A stretch of DNA of 48,288 nt from Candidatus Desulfaltia bathyphila (GCA_014381545.1 JACNLL010000074.1:1-48288); one strand, 5' to 3'; positions 19,219 to 28,325 are shown, counted from the first letter of the stretch. Translations and numbers: made by a program. The notes: generated from the sequence alone by a model not told the origin.

Positions 19219-20169
19219 TCACCTTCTTGGATGGGCTTTATCATAGGTTTCCATTAGTCTGTCTATACTCACATGTGTATATTTTTGTGTAGTAGAAAGG
19301 TTTTTATGCCCCAGGAGTTCCTGCACTACCCTTAAATCCGCTCCCGCGTCAAGCATATGTGTTGCAAACGAGTGACGCAAAGCATGCGGTGAAACAGGCA
19401 TTAAAAGACCGCATTCTTTTGCAACCCTGGCAAGGATACGGGCAATAGATCTTGCTGTAAGACGGCCATTGTTTTTGTTTAAAAACAACGGGCCGTTTTC
19501 ATCAATTTGCATGCCTGCTTCCAGGCGCAGCCTATTTCTATAAGCCTTTATTGCATCAAGAGCATTTTTGCCGATCGGCACAATTCTTTCCTTGTTGCCT
19601 TTTCCAAAGACACGGATAACACAGCTCGTAAAATCCACGTCAATCAAATTCAATCCCGCAAGCTCAGATACTCTTATTCCGCTCGAATATAGGGACTCAA
19701 AAACAGCGCAATTCCTCAGTCCGGCCAGAGTGTCCGTCTTTATGAAATTCAGCAGCCTGAATGTGTCGTCAACTGTCAAACAGACAGGAATAGCCTTTCT
19801 CTGTTTTGGCGAAAGAATCAAATCAGCCGGATTATCAGTAATTACACCATGCTTCACAAGATATCTGAAAAAGGAACGCAAAGAGGAAAGCTTGCGTGCT
19901 ATGGTTACCTTTTTGTTCTTTTTGTGTAAAAATCCCAAATAACCCCTTATCATCAATGGGCTTACTTCATCCACTCCAACCTGATTTTCTTTATATGAAT
20001 CTGCATGATTACTCTTTCCTCCCGTTAAAGACCGGTTTTGAGCAAAAAAGGATGCAAACTCTTCAAGATCGTGCAGGTATGCGCGAGAGGTGTTTTTGGA
20101 ATACCCCTTTTCCAGGGAAAGAAATTCGATAAAAGATCCGATTAACTTTTTGAAAGCAGATGAAATCAT
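19219..20169 (-). CDS. xerC: Tyrosine recombinase XerC
   Basis: It resolves chromosome dimers at dif sites. The SAM-like N-terminal domain is followed by the catalytic domain with R in SSGIRVSELAGL, K in FGKGNKERIVPI, HALRHSFATH, GHKNLSTTQKY and the terminal Tyr nucleophile. The ATG at 20169 overlaps the HAD gene stop (TGATG), suggesting coupling; a TTG one codon upstream is possible. Next to hslVU it is likely the housekeeping recombinase rather than a phage integrase, though XerD and XerC are hard to tell apart by sequence alone. Confidence 0.93.
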   Translation of the reverse strand: MISSAFKKLIGSFIEFLSLEKGYSKNTSRAYLHDLEEFASFFAQNRSLTGGKSNHADSYKENQVGVDEVSPLMIRGYLGFLHKKNKKVTIARKLSSLRSFFRYLVKHGVITDNPADLILSPKQRKAIPVCLTVDDTFRLLNFIKTDTLAGLRNCAVFESLYSSGIRVSELAGLNLIDVDFTSCVIRVFGKGNKERIVPIGKNALDAIKAYRNRLRLEAGMQIDENGPLFLNKNNGRLTARSIARILARVAKECGLLMPVSPHALRHSFATHMLDAGADLRVVQELLGHKNLSTTQKYTHVSIDRLMETYDKAHPRR

Positions 20170-20738
20170 CAAAATTTAATTAGCTCTTCAAGATCGCTCC
20201 AGGTTTCGACCTCCACAAATGGATGAGCCTCCCTGTTCCACGGCTGCTTGAACAGAACCGGCGTTATGCCGGCCTCTTTAAGTTTAAAACAGGTCTCAAG
20301 CCTGTCTTCAACAAAATAGGCGACATTTTTGCGCAAAAGAACATCCGACTTGCCTTCAAATGTGCCTGTTGTAACAATCTCTATTGAATCAGGTTTAAGC
20401 GGCAGGATGCTTAACATCCAATCGTAGATGGGACCCAAATAAGGTCGTGCCGTTACAAAGAGAAGCCGTCTTTGGCTCATTCCCAACTTTGTCAACACCT
20501 CGGGAGCCCCGTCTATAGGTTTTAAGGTAACATTGTAATTGCCATCGAGTATGCTGTTTAATATGTTGTTAATAATGTTCTTATCAATATCAATGCAATC
20601 TTCAATAGAATAACTGGTAATATCTTCGGGCCTGATCCAATTTATGCCATACTCCTTGTGTGCTATATCAAGAAACAATGTCATGGTGTCGGCAAAAACC
20701 CCATCAACATCAAAAGCTATAGAGGACGGATTAATCAT
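20169..20738 (-). CDS. HAD-family phosphatase, 5'(3')-deoxyribonucleotidase-like
   Basis: About 190 residues with HAD motif I IAFDVDGVFADT, motif II LLFVTARP, and acidic motif YFVEDRLETC. The small cap region resembles NT5C-type nucleotidases, which dephosphorylate nucleoside monophosphates. The specific substrate is not deducible. The ATG at 20738 is chosen; an in-frame GTG at 20747 is an alternative. It overlaps xerC and lies 31 bases downstream of the Rho-N protein gene. Confidence 0.8.
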   Translation of the reverse strand: MINPSSIAFDVDGVFADTMTLFLDIAHKEYGINWIRPEDITSYSIEDCIDIDKNIINNILNSILDGNYNVTLKPIDGAPEVLTKLGMSQRRLLFVTARPYLGPIYDWMLSILPLKPDSIEIVTTGTFEGKSDVLLRKNVAYFVEDRLETCFKLKEAGITPVLFKQPWNREAHPFVEVETWSDLEELIKF

Positions 20739-20769
20739 AAATATCACTAAACCATTAACCTTTTAAAAG

Positions 20770-21099
20770 TTATGCTGCTTTTCTTGTTTTTTTCTTCAAC
20801 CTGGAAATGCGGCGCCTGAAAATAATCGCCATCTTTTTATTATCGGCCTTTAAAAAGGCTTCTCGCTCAGCCTTTAATTTTCTGATTTTTGACTTGATGT
20901 CACGAACCGATGCATCGGCTTTCTTCTTAGGCGTATCTTCGATCTCCCTTGCCTTTTTTATTGAAGCAAGTAACTCTGCCTTGTTCATTCCGTAAACAGT
21001 AGTAATTTCAGGGATCTCCTTGGCTACCTCTCTCAGATCCTTGACAGTCATTTTATCTATAGGTTTTTCTTCGATCTTCTTTTTTTTCTCAGCGCTCAT
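20770..21099 (-). CDS. Rho termination factor N-terminal (SAP-like) domain protein
   Basis: A 109-residue basic protein. Residues 15-52 (MTVKDLREVAKEIPEI...GMNKAELLASIKKA) match the Rho N-terminal helix-extension-helix pattern, which binds nucleic acid in Rho. The rest is a lysine- and arginine-rich helical tail (RRRISRLKKKTRKAA) likely to bind RNA or DNA. It is not Rho itself, since the ATPase is absent. A good promoter lies upstream. The role is unknown. Confidence 0.75.
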   Translation of the reverse strand: MSAEKKKKIEEKPIDKMTVKDLREVAKEIPEITTVYGMNKAELLASIKKAREIEDTPKKKADASVRDIKSKIRKLKAEREAFLKADNKKMAIIFRRRISRLKKKTRKAA

Positions 21100-21168
21100 A
21101 TCCAGCCGATCTCCTTTTTTATCCTTGAGGGTTTTACAAAACGGTCAATCATGATAAGAAAAAAGGTT

Positions 21169-21197
21169 TTTTTAACTATTTTATTTTATTATGTCAA
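21169..21197 (-). promoter_or_regulatory. Candidate sigma-70 promoter for the Rho-N / HAD / xerC / hslV unit
   Basis: On the minus strand TTGACA (21192-21197) is followed after 17 bases by TAAAAA (21169-21174), four of six matches to the -10 consensus. It points to the Rho-N gene, about 70 bases away. Pattern match only. Confidence 0.5.
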
Positions 21198-21211
21198 CAG
21201 GCGATGCATTT

Positions 21212-21982
21212 TTAGGTCTCTTTTTTCAATGTGTCTTTATTATCAATAAGCTTTAAAAATGGCTTGAAAAGATCAATTGGAAACGGAAAAATTGTTGTTG
21301 TATTCTGCTCTGCCGACATCTCGCGCATTGTCTGGAGATACCTGAGTTGCAAGGCCGTAGGGTGACTTTCAATTATTTTCGATGCTTCAGCCAGCTTGGT
21401 AGCGGCCTGGAATTCCCCTTCTGCATTGATTACCTTGGCGCGACGTTCCCTTTCCGCCTCAGCCTGCTTGGCCATCGAGCGCTGCATCTCTTGGGGCAGA
21501 TCAATATGCTTGAGTTCCACGGTTGTAACCTTTAATCCCCACGGGTCTGTATGTGTGTCCAGTATTGTTTGAAGCTGCTCATTAATCTTTTCCCTTGCAG
21601 ACAAAAGCTCATCTAACTCTACCTGGCCGCACACACTTCTCAGGGTTGTCTGGGCGAGTTGAGACATTGCATAGTTGTATTGCTCAACCTCAACTATAGC
21701 CTTTGTCGGATCGATTACCCTGAAATAGATTACGGCATTAACCTTTACCGAAACATTATCCTTGGTTATAACATCCTGCGGATCCACATCCATGGCCACA
21801 AGACGCATACTTACCTTTACCATTTTATCTACAATGGGAATAAGTATAATCAGGCCGGGCCCTTTTGCCTTTATAACCCTGCCAAGCCTGAATATAACCC
21901 CGCGTTCATACTCATTTAATATTCGTACGGCTGATGACAGAAAAAAGGCTACAAGTATAATAACAGCAATTAATGTATACAT
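21212..21982 (-). CDS. Slipin / SPFH (band 7) membrane protein
   Basis: A 256-residue stomatin-like protein with one N-terminal membrane helix and an SPFH domain ([32 protein letters not shown]). The C-terminal half is a coiled coil ([23 protein letters not shown]). These proteins form membrane scaffolds. The partner NfeD-type protease is the next gene upstream, a conserved pairing in which the protease cleaves or regulates the slipin. A 130-bp palindromic element fills most of the gap between them. Confidence 0.94.
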   Translation of the reverse strand: MYTLIAVIILVAFFLSSAVRILNEYERGVIFRLGRVIKAKGPGLIILIPIVDKMVKVSMRLVAMDVDPQDVITKDNVSVKVNAVIYFRVIDPTKAIVEVEQYNYAMSQLAQTTLRSVCGQVELDELLSAREKINEQLQTILDTHTDPWGLKVTTVELKHIDLPQEMQRSMAKQAEAERERRAKVINAEGEFQAATKLAEASKIIESHPTALQLRYLQTMREMSAEQNTTTIFPFPIDLFKPFLKLIDNKDTLKKET

Positions 21983-22016
21983 TTTATTCTCCTTTTATAA
22001 AATAGCTTATAGTTAG

Positions 22017-22146
22017 TGCTTGAATGAAAACCCCACTTTTTGTCATTTCGACCAAAGGGAGAAATCTTTTAACGCAAGCATTTTCAATACTATAAGATTT
22101 CTCGCTCCGCTCGAAATGACAACTTTGCTTGGTTTTCGTTCAGGCA
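22017..22146. repeat. MITE-like palindromic element with TTAG target duplication, family 3
   Basis: A 130-bp element whose two arms (about 53 bp) are inverted repeats. The left arm starts TGCTTGAATGAAAACC and contains GTCATTTCGACC...GAGAAATCTT; the inverse of the right arm starts TGCCTGAACGAAAACC and contains GTCATTTCGAGCGGAGCGAG. It is flanked by TTAG at 22013-22016 and 22147-22150, consistent with a 4-bp target duplication. It abuts the stop codon of the NfeD-type gene. Confidence 0.8.
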
Positions 22147-23442
22147 TTAGTTATCATGTCGGCCGATACTGACCGGCTCAACATCAAGCACGAGATTTAC
22201 CACCTTTATCACCCTTACTTTTGTCCCTTTGCTTATCCGGTTTTTTGAAGTCGCATTCCAGAGCTCCCCGTGCACAAAGACCTTTCCCTCCGGCATGATA
22301 TCCTCTTTTACAACTCCGATTTCACCGACAAGGCCCTTTGCGCCTGTTTTAGGCTTTGATACCTGCGCTTTAAAAACCAGGCTCGCAAGTGTGACAAAAA
22401 AACCTGAGACTATAACAATTGTTGGCAAAAATACCTGCCAAGAAACCCTTAGTTCAGGACTTGCGTTCTCAAACAACATCAGGGAACCTAAAAAAAGTGA
22501 GGTTACCCCTGCTATGCTGAGAAGGCCATAGCTTGTAATCTTCATCTCCATAATAAAAAATATCATCGCAAGTATAATGAGGAGTATGCCCGCATAGTTG
22601 ACGGGAAGTGTCTGAAAGGAAAAAAATGCCAATACAATTGCGATGGCTCCGATCACTCCGGGGAAAATAGCGCCAGGATGCGATAGTTCAAAATAAATCC
22701 CTGCCATGCCTATCATCATAAGAATATATGCAATATTAGGATCACTTATTATCTTTAAAATTTTTGTTCTTATATTTTCTTCCAGTATCGTCCTTCTGGG
22801 ATTGTCAAGGTTAATCACTCCCTTGTCCTTAATTTCACGGCCATTAATCTGTCTGATCAGATCATCCATATCTGTTGCCACAATATCGATGATATTTTGT
22901 TTCAGGGCCTCGGTTTCCGTTACAGAGACACTTTCACGAATGGCCTTTTCAACCCACTCTGCATTCCGCCCCTGTTTGTTTGCAACACTTTTGGCATGAG
23001 CCACCATGTCATTAACCATCTTTTCAGACATGGTTTTGTCTATCTTTTGCCCCCCTGCGCCTACCGGGTGCGCAGCGCCGATATTTGTTCCCGGAGCCAT
23101 TGCAGCAATATCGGCCGCCATGGTAATCATAACCCCTGCCGAAGCAGCCCTTGCTCCGCCCGGAGAAACATAGACCACAACAGGAACTCTGCTTGCAAGT
23201 ATGGCCATTACAATATCACGCATAGACTCAGCCAGGCCTCCCGGGGTATTAAGCTCAATAATAACGCAGGAAACATTATCATCTGATGCCTTCTTAATCC
23301 TCTTTTTTAAAAAGTCGGCTGTGGCAGGGCTTATTGCGCCTGATGCCTTGATAATATAGATTTCATTTTCCCCTGAAAAACCATTTGCAGAAGAAAGCAG
23401 CAATAATGCCGACAGGGTGATTATGAAAAATTTGTATTTCAT
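22147..23442 (-). CDS. NfeD-type membrane-bound serine protease (ClpP-class 1510-N + NfeD)
   Basis: A 431-residue protein with a signal peptide, an N-terminal ClpP-like protease domain, four or five membrane helices and a C-terminal OB-fold (NfeD) domain. The Ser nucleophile lies in ARAASAGVMITMAADIAAM, and GAAHPVGAGG follows. The C-terminal KGLVGEIGVVKEDI...GELWNATS is the soluble NfeD domain. Long NfeD proteins pair with slipins, the downstream gene here. Its stop codon lies in the target duplication of a palindromic element. Confidence 0.93.
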   Translation of the reverse strand: MKYKFFIITLSALLLLSSANGFSGENEIYIIKASGAISPATADFLKKRIKKASDDNVSCVIIELNTPGGLAESMRDIVMAILASRVPVVVYVSPGGARAASAGVMITMAADIAAMAPGTNIGAAHPVGAGGQKIDKTMSEKMVNDMVAHAKSVANKQGRNAEWVEKAIRESVSVTETEALKQNIIDIVATDMDDLIRQINGREIKDKGVINLDNPRRTILEENIRTKILKIISDPNIAYILMMIGMAGIYFELSHPGAIFPGVIGAIAIVLAFFSFQTLPVNYAGILLIILAMIFFIMEMKITSYGLLSIAGVTSLFLGSLMLFENASPELRVSWQVFLPTIVIVSGFFVTLASLVFKAQVSKPKTGAKGLVGEIGVVKEDIMPEGKVFVHGELWNATSKNRISKGTKVRVIKVVNLVLDVEPVSIGRHDN

Positions 23443-23475
23443 ATTAAATACTCCGCAACAACAACCAAAAAGCTT

Positions 23476-24171
23476 TTATTCCCCCATTTCATTTATCAGT
23501 TTCTTCATATCCTCCCAGACATCCCTTTTTTTATCCAGATTGCGAAGAAGATATGCGGGATGATATGTAGGCAAAAGCTTAATCCCCTTGTAATCATGGA
23601 AACGCCCTCTGAGCTTTGAGATAGGCTCTTTTGTTTCAAGGAGGGTTTGTGTTGCAAAAAGTCCGAGAGCGCATATGAAATCCGGCTTTAAAGCAGCGAT
23701 CTGGCGCTCCAAAAAAGGGAAGCATGCCTTAATTTCATCTGGCTCAGGATTTCTGTTGCCTGGAGGACGGCATTTTATAATATTGCAAATATATACCTGC
23801 TCACGTGTAAGTTTAATGGCCTGAATTATTTTGGTAAGAAGCTTACCTGCCGCCCCAACAAACGGTTTGCCGGTTTTATCCTCCTCAAAACCGGGCCCTT
23901 CACCAACAAATACAAGCCTCGCTACGGGACTCCCCGCCCCAAAGACAATATTCTTACGACTGTTCGATAATTTGCAGCAACGACAGTCTCCAAGATCGGC
24001 GCGTATCTGCTCCAGTGTTTGCGGCATAAATGCCATGTCTTTTCCCCAGCATTCAATAGTCTCAAGACTTTTCTTTTCGCAGTCAAAACCGGTGCAGCCG
24101 GTTTCAGCCAGAAAACAAAGCGTATTTTTTACCTCTTCAACAGCGATATTTAATTCTCGGCCATTTGTCAT
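23476..24171 (-). CDS. udg: Uracil-DNA glycosylase, family 4 (iron-sulfur)
   Basis: It removes uracil from DNA. The motif FVGEGPGFEEDKTGKPFVGAAG (shown in part) with GEGPG..ED and the downstream LPTYHPAYLLR are those of family 4 enzymes. CRCCKL, CNIIKCRPPGNRNPEPDE and a later Cys (KACFPFLERQ) supply the 4Fe-4S cysteines. About 60 residues precede the catalytic domain. The start at 24171 is uncertain; an upstream in-frame start at 24207 adds 12 residues. Confidence 0.93.
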   Translation of the reverse strand: MTNGRELNIAVEEVKNTLCFLAETGCTGFDCEKKSLETIECWGKDMAFMPQTLEQIRADLGDCRCCKLSNSRKNIVFGAGSPVARLVFVGEGPGFEEDKTGKPFVGAAGKLLTKIIQAIKLTREQVYICNIIKCRPPGNRNPEPDEIKACFPFLERQIAALKPDFICALGLFATQTLLETKEPISKLRGRFHDYKGIKLLPTYHPAYLLRNLDKKRDVWEDMKKLINEMGE

Positions 24172-24251
24172 TCGACAATTGCCACCTGTTCTTTGAGTAA
24201 TCCCCAATTCTAATGGCTTCGTAAAAAGTTATGTTATGCCGCCAGCAGTAA

Positions 24252-24449
24252 GCTTCAAGTGTGATTGAATTTAAATCAGGAAACTGTTTGAATGTATTAG
24301 AAATCGTTAAGAAAGAACCTAATACGCTATTGTTATTTATAAAGGATCGTCTTACTTGTCACAATTATTATTTTTATTATGGCCTGTTCTTTCTTTACGA
24401 TTTCTTATATGTGAGTTTTTCCTGGTTTAAATTTAATTATACTTGGAGC
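24252..24449. repeat. MITE-like palindromic element, family 2, copy 2
   Basis: About 198 bp between udg and coaBC. It shares its ends, arm pattern (GCTTCAAGTGTGATTGAATT ... AAATCGTTAAGAAAGAACC) and orientation with the element at 12615-12813; the arms are roughly 70% similar and the middle diverges. The terminal arms are inverted copies of each other (GCTCCAAGTATAATTAAATT at the inverse right end). No gene is visible in the 24172-24473 gap. Confidence 0.78.
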
Positions 24450-24473
24450 GGCGCCTGCCAAAGACCGGATTTT

Positions 24474-25685
24474 TTACGAGACCATCAGTTTTACAATCCT
24501 ATCCAGAAGTATATGCGCCAGATCATCCTTTCCCATTTCAGGAAGGACCTCCTTTGTTTTATCTTTATAAAAAAGCGTTACCCTGTTGGTGTCTGAGCCA
24601 AACCCGGAAGATGGAGTGTTAACAAGGTTTGCTGCGATGATATCGAGTTTTTTTTCTACGAGTTTTTTTTCTGCGTTGATTTCAAGGTTTTCTGTTTCCG
24701 CAGCAAAACCGACAAGAACCTGATTCTTTTTTTTCCTGCCAAGTTCCTTTAAAATATCCTGGTTTTTTTTCAGAAACAAAGTAATTTCATCTTTTCCCTT
24801 CTTTATTTTCTGTTTTGCTGAATCAACAGGCCTGTAATCGGAAACCGCTGCTGCTTTTATAATAATGCGGGCATCTTCCATGTGCTCAAACACAGCCAGT
24901 GCCATTTCCTTTGCCGTCTCCACCCTGATTACCTTTACATTGACCGGATCAGGAAGATTTGTCGGGCCGGCAACCAGCACAACCTCGGCTCCCCTGTGCT
25001 CTGCTGCCCTTGCAATGCTATAGCCCATCTTGCCTGATGAAGGATTGCTGATAAACCTCACAGGATCGAGAGGTTCCCGTGTCGGACCGGCGGTTACAAG
25101 AATCTTTTTGCTTTTCAGATCCTTGGGGGCAAGACAGTATAAAAGCCTGTCCAGTATATCTTTTGGTTCAGGAAGACGTCCGGGACCGGAATCGCCGCAT
25201 GCAAGCTCCCCTGACTCCGGCTCAACAATAAAATATCCATCAGCCCTTAGCATGGAAAGATTTCTACAAACCGCCTTATTCGCATACATTTGAGTGTTCA
25301 TTGAAGGGCACAAAAGAACAGGGGCTGTTACGGCAAGCATGAATGTGCTCAAGGCATCATCAGCTATGCCGTTTGCGAGCTTGCCGATAATATTGGCTGT
25401 TGCAGGAGCAATAATAACAGCATCCGCATCCCTCGCCCAATCAATGTGCCTTATGGATGCATCATTTTTTCTATCAATATTTTGAAAAAGGTCAAAGCAG
25501 ACCGGACAACCTGATAATGCTTCAAAGGTCAGCGGCCCGACAAAAGACCGGGCATTTTGAGTCATTACTACCCTGACCTTTGCCCCCTGCTTATTAAGGA
25601 GCCTTAATAATTCTACACTCTTATATGCCGCGATGCCGCCGCATACACCAAGAACGATTTTTTTATTGTCTATTCTGGTTTGCAT
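24474..25685 (-). CDS. coaBC: Bifunctional phosphopantothenoylcysteine decarboxylase / synthetase
   Basis: It performs two steps of coenzyme A synthesis. The first half is the FMN-dependent CoaC decarboxylase: GVCGGIAAYKSVELLRLL, the active-site His in IRHIDWARDADAVIIAPATAN, and LLCPSMNTQMY. The second half is CoaB, with ILVTAGPTREPLDPVRFISN, SSGKMGYSIA and AAAVSDYRP. The 403-residue length is standard. It is followed by the udg gene after the repeat and preceded by a lipoprotein gene 10 bases away. Confidence 0.97.
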   Translation of the reverse strand: MQTRIDNKKIVLGVCGGIAAYKSVELLRLLNKQGAKVRVVMTQNARSFVGPLTFEALSGCPVCFDLFQNIDRKNDASIRHIDWARDADAVIIAPATANIIGKLANGIADDALSTFMLAVTAPVLLCPSMNTQMYANKAVCRNLSMLRADGYFIVEPESGELACGDSGPGRLPEPKDILDRLLYCLAPKDLKSKKILVTAGPTREPLDPVRFISNPSSGKMGYSIARAAEHRGAEVVLVAGPTNLPDPVNVKVIRVETAKEMALAVFEHMEDARIIIKAAAVSDYRPVDSAKQKIKKGKDEITLFLKKNQDILKELGRKKKNQVLVGFAAETENLEINAEKKLVEKKLDIIAANLVNTPSSGFGSDTNRVTLFYKDKTKEVLPEMGKDDLAHILLDRIVKLMVS

Positions 25686-25694
25686 AATAATCTT

Positions 25695-26180
25695 TTATTT
25701 AAGCAGCCCTGCTTCAGCTTCATTAATTGTCGGCGCGACCCACACCTCAACAAGGGTCCTAAAATCTTTCTCAGTAATGTTTATCATGCACCATCTGCTT
25801 TCTTTCTGGAACAGCATCACAGTTCGCGGAGACTTAAATGAACTTATGATCCTCCAGTTATCCTTTTGCATATTGTTTTCAAAAAAAGCGACAAGGGAAC
25901 TTATCCCGATTTTGCCGCTTAAAACAAGAACGCCCGCTGAAAAACCGGAAGTCTTGTACACAAAGGATGCTTTCTTGTTGACCTTTAATTCATTTGGTAT
26001 AAGCACATCTCCGAAATCATAATATAGAGGGGAAGGCCCTTTATCCTTGGGGGTTGTAGCTTGCGATTCGGGACCGTTCCTTTTCGTTTTCCCTCCGGCG
26101 CATCCGAAAATTATGAGAAAAAAAACAGCACTTATTCCGATAAACGCCAAAACCTTTTTTCTCTGCCTTATTATTGTCAT
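25695..26180 (-). CDS. Lipoprotein of unknown function
   Basis: 161 residues with a signal sequence and lipobox IIFGC (C27), then a low-complexity linker and a globular region. That region contains LYYDFGDVLIPNELKVNK, GVLVLSGKIGISSLVAFFENNM and DNWRIISSFKSPRTVMLFQK, which suggests a small alpha/beta domain. I do not recognise a characterised family. It is located 10 bases upstream of coaBC and is likely a periplasmic or outer-membrane-anchored protein. Confidence 0.8.
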   Translation of the reverse strand: MTIIRQRKKVLAFIGISAVFFLIIFGCAGGKTKRNGPESQATTPKDKGPSPLYYDFGDVLIPNELKVNKKASFVYKTSGFSAGVLVLSGKIGISSLVAFFENNMQKDNWRIISSFKSPRTVMLFQKESRWCMINITEKDFRTLVEVWVAPTINEAEAGLLK

Positions 26181-26200
26181 AACCTTACCTCCTATATGAG

Positions 26201-26464
26201 TTACGCGTTTCTAATATTTTTGAGCTTTTTCAAGTTATTATATTTAAGCTCAAGATCAATCCATTTGCTAAGCAATAAAACAGGATCATTTGGAGTTTTT
26301 TCAGAAAGTTTTTTTTCAATTTTGGAAAGCTCATCAATAAGATCCTTCCTGTCGGGCTCCTGTTTTAAAAGTAATCTATAGATTTCAGCCGCCTTGCTTA
26401 AATAACCCTGGTCAGCGTAAACCTTTGCCATGGTTTTTGTATAAAAATCAGGATGATCAGTCAT
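26201..26464 (-). CDS. Small TPR-like protein
   Basis: 87 residues with a tetratricopeptide-like pair of helices (FYTKTMAKVYADQGYLSKAAEIYRLLLKQEP, given in part: residues 7-37) followed by a charged helix. TPR modules mediate protein contacts. It overlaps the FtsB-like gene by 4 bases, so the two are probably translated together. Partner unknown. Confidence 0.75.
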   Translation of the reverse strand: MTDHPDFYTKTMAKVYADQGYLSKAAEIYRLLLKQEPDRKDLIDELSKIEKKLSEKTPNDPVLLLSKWIDLELKYNNLKKLKNIRNA

Positions 26465-26760
26465 TTTTTGTTGCCCTGATTTTTACCTGTTTTGAATATA
26501 ACCTCATCTTTACCTATTACTCCTAATTCCTGTCTTACCACACTTTCGACAAACTTGGGGTCATTTTTCAACCTATCTATCTCACGATACATATTAAGGT
26601 TCTCCTGGTTAAGCTTTTCATTTTTTTCAACCAGTCTATCCTTTTCACCCTTTATGAGGACAAAATCAACAAGTCCATTGTCTCCAAATATTATAAGCAA
26701 AAACAGGGAAAACAGAATTAATATTATTAGAGACAGCATGATATTTTGCTTGGTAGTCAA
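26461..26760 (-). CDS. FtsB/DivIC-like septum formation initiator
   Basis: 99 residues: a short cytoplasmic start, one membrane helix (IMLSLIILILFSLFLLIIFG, residues 7-26), then a coiled coil (KLNQENLNMYREIDRLKNDP) and the typical RQELGVIGKDEVIFK end. These single-pass proteins help recruit the cell-division complex. It overlaps murJ by 4 bases. Confidence 0.88.
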   Translation of the reverse strand: MTTKQNIMLSLIILILFSLFLLIIFGDNGLVDFVLIKGEKDRLVEKNEKLNQENLNMYREIDRLKNDPKFVESVVRQELGVIGKDEVIFKTGKNQGNKK

Positions 26761-28325
26761 CTTTTTCTTATGCCCTTAACAATTACGCCCCAAATCTTTT
26801 CCAGTTCCGGTCTTTTCATTAAAAAGGAAAAGAATCCATAAAGAAGAAAGCCGATTATTATTGTTCCCATAAGCCCGAAAAAAAGGCCGTATAGAGATCC
26901 GCCTGCTAACGGAATCAAAAAAATGGAAACAATGCTGACAATTACACCCATTATTGCGGCACAAAGCAAACTTTTGCAAGCAGATTCGGCAATGCTCCTT
27001 AATCCTAATGAACCAAGTTTTATTTTTAATGCCCGAACAAGAAGCCCTAAGTTCAGCATTGAAGCAAGAGAGGTGGAAAGGGCAAGGCCCCCGTGAGCGA
27101 GCGGCCCCATCAGAATGATCCCAAGCACTATATTGGCAACAATCGATATTACGGCCATGCGCACAGGGGTCCTTGTATCCTGCAGAGCATAAAATGTAGA
27201 AACAACTATCCTTACACCTGAAAATGCCCATAAACCTATACTATAATATAAAAGAGCATATGCAGTCAATTGTGTGGCTTTGGAATCAAAAACACCCCTT
27301 TTAAACAACAGAGCAACGATCGGCTCCCTGAGTATAATAAGACCGACCATGGAAGGTATTGTTATGAATAACACCAGATTCATTGCATGTGAAAAGGTGG
27401 CTTTAACAGCCTCTAAATCCCTTGACGCAGCCTGCCTTGAAAGGCTTGGCAAAATAGCAGTAGCAGTCGCTATTGCAAATATGCCTAAAGGAAACTGCAC
27501 CAGCCGGTCTGCATAATAAAGATATGAAACGCTTCCTTCAGGCAGTAATGAGGCAAGAAGGGTGCCGACCAGGATATTAATCTGGTAAACAGCGGCTCCG
27601 AATACGGTTGGAAGCATTAATACGCCAATCCTTTTCAGCCCTGGATGAAATATTTTTATCCTTTGCCAAAAATATAATCCTTTTTTAATAAGGAAGGGGA
27701 TCTGAAGAGCAAGCTGAAGAACACCGCCGATAAGCACCCCTATGGCAAGGCCGGTTACCGGATCGGACATGTATGGTGAAATAAAAAACACCGAACATAT
27801 CATTGCAATATTCAAAAAAACCGGCGCCAGGGCCGGGGCGGCAAAGTGGCCGAGACTATTCAGAATTCCCATGGAAAGGGCTACCAGCCCGATGAAAAAA
27901 ATATAAGGGAACATAATGCGGGTCAGATTGACCGTCAGGAAAAACTTTTCAGGCGAGTCAATAAATCCGGGCGCAATAATCTTTATGATAACCGGGGAAA
28001 GGAGAATGCCAAAAACCGCAACAATCGCAAGGATCATGGAAAGAAGCCATATAGCGGCTCTGGCCAGCTTAAAGGCTTCCTCTCTGCCTTTGACCGTCAG
28101 ATATTCCGTAAACACCGGTATGAATGCAATGCTAAGCGAACCTTCGGCAAAAAGTCTTCTCAGCAGGTTTGGAATCCTGAATGCTACAAAAAAAGCGTCC
28201 GAACTGAGTCCGGCCCCAAAGAACCATGCAATGACGACATCCCTTATGAAGCCGAACAGACGGCTTAATAAGGTTGCGGCGCCTACAACACCTGCAGCTT
28301 TTGTCACGCGAGTATTTTCAGACAT
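26757..28325 (-). CDS. murJ: Lipid II flippase MurJ
   Basis: A 522-residue integral membrane protein of the MOP superfamily with about 14 helices. It begins with the family pattern TKAAGVVGAATLLSRLFGFIRD (residues 8-29) and has FRIPNLLRRLFAEGSLSIAFIPVF. It moves the peptidoglycan precursor across the inner membrane. It overlaps the FtsB-like gene by 4 bases and is divergent from rpsT. Confidence 0.97.
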   Translation of the reverse strand: MSENTRVTKAAGVVGAATLLSRLFGFIRDVVIAWFFGAGLSSDAFFVAFRIPNLLRRLFAEGSLSIAFIPVFTEYLTVKGREEAFKLARAAIWLLSMILAIVAVFGILLSPVIIKIIAPGFIDSPEKFFLTVNLTRIMFPYIFFIGLVALSMGILNSLGHFAAPALAPVFLNIAMICSVFFISPYMSDPVTGLAIGVLIGGVLQLALQIPFLIKKGLYFWQRIKIFHPGLKRIGVLMLPTVFGAAVYQINILVGTLLASLLPEGSVSYLYYADRLVQFPLGIFAIATATAILPSLSRQAASRDLEAVKATFSHAMNLVLFITIPSMVGLIILREPIVALLFKRGVFDSKATQLTAYALLYYSIGLWAFSGVRIVVSTFYALQDTRTPVRMAVISIVANIVLGIILMGPLAHGGLALSTSLASMLNLGLLVRALKIKLGSLGLRSIAESACKSLLCAAIMGVIVSIVSIFLIPLAGGSLYGLFFGLMGTIIIGFLLYGFFSFLMKRPELEKIWGVIVKGIRKS

